Assembly (NCBI RefSeq): GCF_000442315.1
Contig: NZ_KE557323.1
Location: 83,440 to 117,227, forward strand
DNA length: 33,788 nt
Direction: 5' to 3'
Source: Rubellimicrobium thermophilum DSM 16684
GTDB lineage: Bacteria; Pseudomonadota; Alphaproteobacteria; Rhodobacterales; Rhodobacteraceae
The notes under the pieces were generated by a model. The model made no database searches and was not told where the DNA came from. It saw only the letters and a program-made list of their open reading frames with translations. Positions within the stretch are counted from its first letter, which is position 1. Every line of letters starts with the position of its first letter. The position numbers were made by a program, and so were the translations under genes. Below are positions 28,498 to 33,788 of the stretch, piece after piece.

Positions 28498-29513
28498 GGG
28501 CGCAGTGCCGCCTCGATGGCCGTGCGATCGAGCCCCGCCTCGCCGATGACGACAAGGCGCGTGCGGCGCGGCATGTCGCCCCAGGGGCGGTCGTAATAGG
28601 TCTCCACCCGCGGTCCTGCGGCCTGCACGGCCAGGCGCAGCGGCTTGCCGGCGATGGCGGCGAACCCCTTGAGCCGCAGGATGCCATGTGCGGCGATGGC
28701 CTGTCCGATGCGCGCCTGAAGCGCGCGGGGATCCGTCTCCTCGGGCAGATCGACGACGAAACTTTCGAATTCGTCGTGATCATGATCCTCGTCCTCGGCA
28801 TCGTGGTGAGGGGCACGGCGGTCTTCCGTCTCGGCCGCGGCGCCGATGCCCAGCAGCACCTCGGGCGGCAGCGTGCCGCGCGTGGCCGGCAGGGCGCGCA
28901 CGCCGGGGCGGGCCTGTCCGCACAGCCGCCGGGCGAGCGTTTCGGCCTCCCCAGTGGTCAGCAGATCGGCCTTGTTGAGGACGATGAGATCGGCGCAGGC
29001 GAGCTGGTCCTCGAACAGCTCCTGCAGCGGCGAGTCGTGGTCGCCTTCGAGGCCCGCGCGCGCGCGGGCGACTGCGGCCTCGTCCTCGGCGAAGCGCCCC
29101 TCGGCCAGTGCCTTGCCGTCCACGACCGTCACGACGCCATCCACGGTGACGCGGGTCGCCACGCCCGGCCAGGCGAAGGCGCGCAGGAGCGGCTGGGGCA
29201 GCGCGAGGCCCGAGGTCTCGATGACGATGTGATCGGGCGGATCGGCCCGGTCGAGGAGCCGTTCCATGGCGGGGAGGAAGTCGTCGGCCACGGTGCAGCA
29301 GATGCAGCCGTTGGACAGTTCGATCATGTCCTCTTCGCGGCAGAGGGCATCGCCGCAGCCGCGCAGGAGATCCCCATCCACGCCGAGATCGCCGAATTCG
29401 TTGATGATGAGGGCGATACGGCGCCCCTTCGCGTTCTCGAGCAGGTGGCGGATCATCGTCGTCTTGCCCGAGCCGAGAAAGCCGGTGACGACGGTGGCAG
29501 GAATCTTGGGCAT
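28494..29513 (-). CDS. cobW: CobW-family GTPase / metallochaperone
   Basis: Predicted 339-aa G3E GTPase. Walker A GFLGSGKTT is at residues 11-19, the CXCC metal site NGCICCTV has C70, C72 and C73, VLNKADLL is the guanine-recognition NKxD motif, and HHDAEDEDHDHDE is a His/Asp-rich metal-binding linker before the C-terminal domain. CobW is thought to deliver cobalt to the CobNST chelatase, which fits the gene order with cobN. The start at 29513 has GGAG six bases upstream. It lies 69 bp after the CbiM-like gene and its TGA overlaps the GNAT start. Confidence 0.95.
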   Translation of the reverse strand: MPKIPATVVTGFLGSGKTTMIRHLLENAKGRRIALIINEFGDLGVDGDLLRGCGDALCREEDMIELSNGCICCTVADDFLPAMERLLDRADPPDHIVIETSGLALPQPLLRAFAWPGVATRVTVDGVVTVVDGKALAEGRFAEDEAAVARARAGLEGDHDSPLQELFEDQLACADLIVLNKADLLTTGEAETLARRLCGQARPGVRALPATRGTLPPEVLLGIGAAAETEDRRAPHHDAEDEDHDHDEFESFVVDLPEETDPRALQARIGQAIAAHGILRLKGFAAIAGKPLRLAVQAAGPRVETYYDRPWGDMPRRTRLVVIGEAGLDRTAIEAALRP

Positions 29514-29582
29514 GGGGTGCTCCAATGGGCATGACGGCCCCCGGCAGGGGACCGCCACAGGCCCGATGAGGGATGATGGGGT

Positions 29583-30254
29583 TCAGGCGGCGCGGTGCAG
29601 GCGGTCGGCGACGAGGGCGGACCCCTCGAGCCCGCGCAGGCGCCGGGCGCCCCAGAGCAGGGCGAGGTCCACGACCGGCTCGATCAGCACGACAATCAGA
29701 TAGGCCGCGCCGAAGGCAAGGGCGCCGGGCAGCATCGCCGCGCCCTGACCCCAGAAGGCCCAGAAGGCCACCCATGCGACCACCCCGCCCTGATAGGCGA
29801 AGGACATCTTCAGGACCTGTGCATAGGACAGATCCACATAGGCCGTGCCGGGCGCGACGATCCGCCGGGCCAGCCAGGCCAGCCCGAAGAGCGGGGCAAG
29901 GAGGGTCGTGACGTTCATCCCGTATTGCGGCAGATCGAAGGGGGCGAACAGCAGGCCCTGGAGCAGGAGGCCCGTCGCCAGCCCGATCGCCGCCGGCGCG
30001 AGGCCGAGGATGAGGAACAGCGAGGATCCGAGGATCAGATGCACTTCGGAAATGCCGACCGGGTGATGGGGCAGCACCTCGAACATCACGAGGGTGGCCG
30101 CGGTGGCCATCGCGCTGCGCGCCAGCAGCGAGAGCAGGCCGCGGGCATTCAGATCATCCCATGAGGCCTTGAGCGCAGCGGTCGCGGCCCCCGCTGCCGT
30201 CACGGCACCCAGTGCCATCTTGGCGCCGTTCACGAGTCCCGGTTCGATATGCAT
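29583..30254 (-). CDS. CbiM-like energy-coupling factor cobalt permease
   Basis: Predicted 223-aa membrane protein of the CbiM/NikM substrate-specific group. It opens MHIEPGLVNGAKMALG: the Met1-His2 end is a metal-binding feature of this family. The conserved HHPVGISEVHLILGSSLFLI (about residues 64-83) carries further histidines. I count six or so hydrophobic spans. No CbiN, CbiQ or CbiO partner gene is in the window, so energising subunits would have to be encoded elsewhere. The start is backed by an AGGGAGA site about seven bases upstream. It is the first gene behind the cobalamin riboswitch, as expected for a cobalt importer. Confidence 0.87.
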   Translation of the reverse strand: MHIEPGLVNGAKMALGAVTAAGAATAALKASWDDLNARGLLSLLARSAMATAATLVMFEVLPHHPVGISEVHLILGSSLFLILGLAPAAIGLATGLLLQGLLFAPFDLPQYGMNVTTLLAPLFGLAWLARRIVAPGTAYVDLSYAQVLKMSFAYQGGVVAWVAFWAFWGQGAAMLPGALAFGAAYLIVVLIEPVVDLALLWGARRLRGLEGSALVADRLHRAA

Positions 30255-30304
30255 CGGTCGTCTCCCTGGCCGTCACACCCGACGGCGTTGGCTATGTCCA
30301 TGCA

Positions 30305-30497
30305 TGGCAGGTCTCCTGGCTCGCGGGTCGCTGCAACCGGCCGCCTTCCCGGGGTCAGATCCCAGTGGCCTGAGGGCCGGCCGCTCGCCGCTGACAGTCG
30401 CGGGGGCGGCTGCGGGCGGGGGCCCCCGGAGTGGGTCGGCCCCTTCCGCATTCCCTTTTGATCCCCGGCCGCCTTCCGGACGGCCACGGGAACCATG
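30305..30497 (-). ncRNA. Cobalamin riboswitch
   Basis: Read on the minus strand, the leader of the cobalt/cobalamin operon holds the hallmarks of a B12 riboswitch in order: GGTTCCCG (about 30488-30494), AAAAGGGAA (about 30451-30459), GCGACTGTCAGCGG, GCCACTG (30363-30369), GGGAAGG (30344-30350), and the B12-box AGCCAGGAGACCTGCC (30306-30321). It ends about 50 bp before the CbiM-like start. High adenosylcobalamin should reduce expression of the whole operon by translational or transcriptional block. I did not find a T-run terminator, so sequestering of the CbiM ribosome-binding site is the more likely mechanism. Confidence 0.93.
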
Positions 30498-30658
30498 CGA
30501 CCCCGTTCTGCGCGGGCGCAGGCCGGGGCGTCAAGCCGGAAGACGACCGCCGGCATGCGCCGGGCGACGCGAGCGGCCCCGCCGGCACAGGACGCCACGA
30601 AGCGACGCCCTCGGCGTTGACAGGGCCGCATCGCGGTTCTGAATGGGGTCACGGAAAA
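30498..30658. other. Divergent spacer between riboswitch and CFA synthase gene
   Basis: This 161-bp stretch must hold the promoter of the leftward cobalamin operon and that of the rightward CFA synthase gene. The only recognisable element is a perfect TTGACA at 30617-30622 on the plus strand, with TGAATG 17 bp later as a poor -10. Together with the riboswitch it makes a 404-bp gap without protein genes. Confidence 0.4.
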
Positions 30659-31876
30659 ATGACAGAGAAAGCCGGGACAATGTGGGTCGGACTGCTCGAC
30701 GCGATGCTGCGCAGGCTGTTGCGCCAGGGCGCGCTCGTGGTGACGATGCCGGATGGACGGACAAGGCGCTATGGTGATCCCGCGGCCCCTGCGACGGTGG
30801 TGCGCCTGCGCGACGAAGCGACCGTGAAGCGGCTGGTGCTCAACCCGGAGTTGGCCCTGGGAGAGGCCTACATGGACGAAGGCCTGACCGTGGAGGGCGA
30901 CGATCTCCACGGTCTGCTGGAGGTGCTGGTGCGCAACACCGCCTGGGACGGCAACCCCGTCTGGCTTGCGGCGCGCCGCTCCGTGGCCACGGCGCTGCGC
31001 CATCTGGACCAGATCAACCGCCGTGCCGCCTCGCGCCGCAACGTGGCGCATCACTACGACATCTCTCCGGCGGTCTATGCGATGTTCCTCGATGCGGACC
31101 GCCAGTATTCCTGCGCCTACTGGCGCGATCCGGTCGCCACGCTCGAACAGGCCCAGCTCGACAAGAAGCGCCACATCGCCCGCAAGCTGATGATCGAGCC
31201 GGGGATGCGGGTCCTCGACATCGGCTGCGGCTGGGGGGGGATGGCGCTGACGCTCGCGCAGGAGTTCGGCGCGCGCGTCACCGGTATCACCCTCTCGCGC
31301 GAGCAGCTGACCGTGGCGCAGGCCCGTGCGGCCGAGGCCGGCCTGACCGGGCAGGTCGAGTTCCGCCTTCAGGACTATCGCGACGTGACCGAGACCTTCG
31401 ACCGCATCGTCTCGGTCGGCATGTTCGAACATGTGGGCCTGCCCAATTTCGGGACCTATTTCCGCACCGTGCGCGACCGGCTGACGCCGGACGGCGTGGC
31501 CCTGATCCACACGATCGGCCATACCGGCCGGCCCGGTGCCACCAATCCCTGGATCGCCCGATACATCTTCCCCGGCGGCTATATCCCGACGCTGTCCGAA
31601 CTCGCCCCGCCGGTGGAGCGGTCCGGCCTCTGGCTCGCCGATCTGGAGGTCTGGCGCCTGCATTACGCCTTGACCCTGCGCCAGTGGCACGACCGCTTCA
31701 TGGCCCATCGGGAGGAGGTGGCCCGTCTCCTGGACGAGCGCTTCGTGCGGATGTGGAAATTCTACCTCGTCGCCTCGGAGCAGAGCTTCCGCCACGGGCG
31801 GCTGGCGGTGTTCCAGCTCCAGCTCGCCCGGAAGGTGGACGCGGTGCCGATCACCCGCGACTATCTCTATCGCTGA
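30659..31876 (+). CDS. Cyclopropane-fatty-acyl-phospholipid synthase family methyltransferase
   Basis: Predicted 405-aa S-adenosylmethionine-dependent enzyme that adds a methylene bridge to the double bond of membrane phospholipid acyl chains. The C-terminal Rossmann domain has VLDIGCGWGGMALTLA (185-200) as SAM site; QYSCAYW (149-155), SVGMFEHVGLPNFGTYF and HTIGHTGRPGATNPWIARYI match the active-site segments of the family. The N-terminal domain (to about 120) is lipid-facing. ATG 30659 is preceded by only a weak GGAA; ATG 30680 (MWVGLLDAML) is an alternative. Its TGA overlaps the SMC start by one base, so both genes are probably co-transcribed. Confidence 0.93.
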   Translation: MTEKAGTMWVGLLDAMLRRLLRQGALVVTMPDGRTRRYGDPAAPATVVRLRDEATVKRLVLNPELALGEAYMDEGLTVEGDDLHGLLEVLVRNTAWDGNPVWLAARRSVATALRHLDQINRRAASRRNVAHHYDISPAVYAMFLDADRQYSCAYWRDPVATLEQAQLDKKRHIARKLMIEPGMRVLDIGCGWGGMALTLAQEFGARVTGITLSREQLTVAQARAAEAGLTGQVEFRLQDYRDVTETFDRIVSVGMFEHVGLPNFGTYFRTVRDRLTPDGVALIHTIGHTGRPGATNPWIARYIFPGGYIPTLSELAPPVERSGLWLADLEVWRLHYALTLRQWHDRFMAHREEVARLLDERFVRMWKFYLVASEQSFRHGRLAVFQLQLARKVDAVPITRDYLYR

Positions 31877-33788
31877 TGCGTCTCACGCGCCTGCGGCTCC
31901 ACGGCTTCAAGAGTTTCGCCGATCCGACGGAGCTGCGGATCGAGCCGGGACTGACGGGAATCGTCGGGCCGAACGGCTGCGGCAAGTCGAACCTGCTCGA
32001 GGCCCTGCGCTGGGTCATGGGAGAGACGCGCCCCTCGCAGATGCGCGGCGAGGGGATGGCCGACGTGATCTTCGCCGGCACGCGGAGCCGGCCGCCCCGG
32101 ACACGGGCCGAGGTCGCCCTGACCTTCGAACGGGACGGGACGGAGACGGAACTCGTCCGGCGCATCGCGCGGGACGGCGGATCGAGTTTCCGCCTGAACG
32201 GGCGCGAGGCCCGCCTGCGCGATATCCAGGCGATGTTCGCCGATGCCGCCTCCGGGGCCCAGTCCCCCTCGCTCGTGCGGCAGGGTCAGATCGGCGAGCT
32301 GATCGCGGCCCGGCCCGCCGCGCGGCGCCGCGTGATCGAGGAGGCCGCAGGGGTCGCCGGACTTCAGGTCCGGCGGGCCGAGGCCGCCCAGCGCCTGGCC
32401 GCGGCAGAGGCCAATCTGGCCCGGCTTGCCGAATTGCGCGAGGGGCTGGAAGAGCGGTTGCGCGGTCTCGAACGGCAGGCACGGGCTGCACGGCGCTGGC
32501 GCGAGCTGTCGGCCGAGCTGCGCGAGGCCGAAGGGGCCCTGCTGTGGCGTCTCTGGGCTGCCGCCGAGGAGAGCGCCCGCTCGGCCGAGGGCGAGGCGCG
32601 CCTGCGCGAAGGGCTGGCACAGCGCGCCGAGGAGGCAGCTGCGCGGGCGGCTGCCGCGCGCGAGGAGGCCGAGGCGGCCCTGCCCCCCCTGCGCGCCCGT
32701 GCCGCCGGCACGGGAGAGGCCCTGGCGGGATTACGGGCCGAGGCCGAGGCCCTGTCGGCGGCCATGCGGGCCGCCGGGGCCCGTGCAGCAGAGGCGCGTG
32801 CCATGCTCGAGGAGATCGCGCGCGACGAGGCGCGCGAAGCCGCGCTCGACCGGGATGCCGAAGCCCAGCTCGAACGGCTGGCTGCCGAGATGAGGCAGAT
32901 CGATCGTGCCGGCGAGGGCGAGGAGGAGCGGATCGCCGCGGCCCTGCGCGAGGCCACCGCCGCCGAGCAGGCCGCCGAAGCGGCCGAGGCCGGGCATCTG
33001 CGTCTGGCCGAGGCGGCAGCACGGGCCGGTGCCGAGGTCGCAGCGGCCCGCGCCCGCGTGCAGGACGCGCAGCGCATGCGCGACCGCGCCGGGGGAGAGG
33101 CCGCACGGGCTGCCTCCGCACGGGCCGAGGCCGAGGCGGTGATCGAACGGGCGCGGCGACAGCGGGCTGCAGCGGCACAGGCCGCGGCCGAGGCCGAGGC
33201 GGGCCGGGCTGCGGCCGAAACCGCCCTGGCGGAGGCGGAGTCCGCCTTGCCGATCCTGCGCGAGGCCGATTCGGCAGCCCGTAATGCCGCAGCAGAGGCG
33301 CAGGCGGTGGCCGCCGGTCTCGAGGCCGAGTGCCGCGCCCTCGCCCGTGCGGTGGAGGCGGATGGCCCGCGCGAGGGGATCGGGGCTGCCCTGCAGGTGC
33401 CCGCGGGGCTCGAGGGGGCGGCGGTCGCCGCGCTGGGCGATGGGTTCGGGCTGGGCCCGGCAGCAGGGCCGGATGGCGGGGGATGGCATCGTCTTCCCGA
33501 TCTGCCCGCCCCCGCCTGGCCGTCCGGTGTGCAACCGCTGGCCGATCTGGTGAGCGGCCCGCCGGAGGTGGCGCGGCGGCTGGCCCATGCCGGTCTGGTT
33601 CGCGATCCTGCCGAGGCCGCCCGCCTCTGGCCGTCTCTGTCCGCCGGTCAGCGTCTCGTGACCGCCGAAGGGGCGCTGTGGCGGTGGGATGGGGTGCATT
33701 TGCCGCCGGCCAGCGCGGCCGGCGAGGCGGCCGAGGCGCTGCGCCGGGCCGCTCGTCTGCCCCTGCTGCAGGAGGAGGCCGGGCAGGC
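31876..33788 (+). CDS. smc: SMC chromosome-segregation ATPase (partial, runs off window)
   Basis: The first 637 codons of an SMC protein, open to the window edge. The N-terminal head has Walker A GPNGCGKS (residues 31-38) and the QMRGEGMADVIFAGTRSR and SLVRQGQIGELIAARP (Q-loop region) segments. A long Ala/Glu/Arg-rich coiled coil follows from about 155 to 495, then the hinge begins around 500 (GAALQVPAGLEGAAVAALGD, later GVQPLADLV and RLVTAEGALWRWDG), and the second coil starts at the edge. The missing half should hold the signature motif and Walker B. SMC with ScpA/ScpB organises the chromosome. The start ATG overlaps the CFA synthase TGA (TGATG). Confidence 0.93.
   Translation, partial: MRLTRLRLHGFKSFADPTELRIEPGLTGIVGPNGCGKSNLLEALRWVMGETRPSQMRGEGMADVIFAGTRSRPPRTRAEVALTFERDGTETELVRRIARDGGSSFRLNGREARLRDIQAMFADAASGAQSPSLVRQGQIGELIAARPAARRRVIEEAAGVAGLQVRRAEAAQRLAAAEANLARLAELREGLEERLRGLERQARAARRWRELSAELREAEGALLWRLWAAAEESARSAEGEARLREGLAQRAEEAAARAAAAREEAEAALPPLRARAAGTGEALAGLRAEAEALSAAMRAAGARAAEARAMLEEIARDEAREAALDRDAEAQLERLAAEMRQIDRAGEGEEERIAAALREATAAEQAAEAAEAGHLRLAEAAARAGAEVAAARARVQDAQRMRDRAGGEAARAASARAEAEAVIERARRQRAAAAQAAAEAEAGRAAAETALAEAESALPILREADSAARNAAAEAQAVAAGLEAECRALARAVEADGPREGIGAALQVPAGLEGAAVAALGDGFGLGPAAGPDGGGWHRLPDLPAPAWPSGVQPLADLVSGPPEVARRLAHAGLVRDPAEAARLWPSLSAGQRLVTAEGALWRWDGVHLPPASAAGEAAEALRRAARLPLLQEEAGQ

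Noticed and set aside
30230..31795. 521-codon minus-strand frame over the CFA synthase gene and riboswitch
   Set aside because: The CFA synthase on the plus strand is conserved throughout, and the frame also runs through the riboswitch. No domain is seen.

Overview
The window is GC-rich chromosomal DNA of an alphaproteobacterium, most likely a member of Rhodobacteraceae/Rhodobacterales. I infer this from codon use strongly biased to G or C at third positions, the aerobic-type cobalamin genes (CobN, CobW, CobO), a CbiM-like protein beginning Met-His, and the close packing of operons with 4-bp ATGA overlaps. I see no rRNA, tRNA, CRISPR array, insertion sequence, phage gene or integration scar. 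The species cannot be named from the sequence alone.

Region A (about 59-9512) is a nine-gene leftward operon facing a divergent GntR/FCD-type regulator. In transcription order it encodes a DUF1185 'amino acid synthesis' protein, an alpha/beta hydrolase, a flavin reductase with an extra C-terminal domain, a luciferase-like monooxygenase, an aldehyde dehydrogenase, and a polyamine-type ABC importer (binding protein, two permeases, ATPase). It reads as uptake followed by flavin-dependent oxidative breakdown of a small, probably nitrogen-containing compound. I cannot assign the substrate.

Region B (about 9596-23109) is a carbohydrate catabolic locus in four transcription units around an RpiR/SIS regulator. 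One leftward unit encodes two sugar ABC permeases, a binding protein, a MalK/UgpC-type ATPase, an aldo/keto reductase and a GT39-like membrane glycosyltransferase. A divergent gene encodes a UlaG-like metallo-beta-lactamase-fold hydrolase. A second leftward unit encodes a cupin phosphosugar isomerase, a shikimate-dehydrogenase-like enzyme, a D-2-hydroxyacid dehydrogenase and the RpiR regulator, the last two in one uninterrupted frame. A rightward gene encodes a xylulokinase-like FGGY kinase. TGTA-N7-TACA operators occur in both divergent promoter regions, so the locus is probably one autoregulated RpiR regulon. The parts suggest import, oxidation or lactone opening, isomerisation and phosphorylation of an unidentified sugar, polyol or sugar acid.

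Region C (about 23110-30497) is a cobalamin operon behind a clear cobalamin riboswitch: CbiM-like cobalt permease, CobW, a GNAT acetyltransferase, CobN, a 48-codon small ORF not previously named by me, and a GNAT domain that reads in frame into CobO. Region D (30659 to the end) has a cyclopropane-fatty-acyl-phospholipid synthase followed, with a 1-bp overlap, by an SMC chromosome-segregation ATPase cut by the window edge.

Five genes carry single-base indels, most in G/C runs (alpha/beta hydrolase, aldo/keto reductase, second sugar permease, FGGY kinase with two compensating indels, first GNAT). The conserved protein resumes immediately in another frame each time. This pattern looks more like homopolymer sequencing error than true gene decay, so these genes are described as interrupted in this sequence, not as certain pseudogenes.
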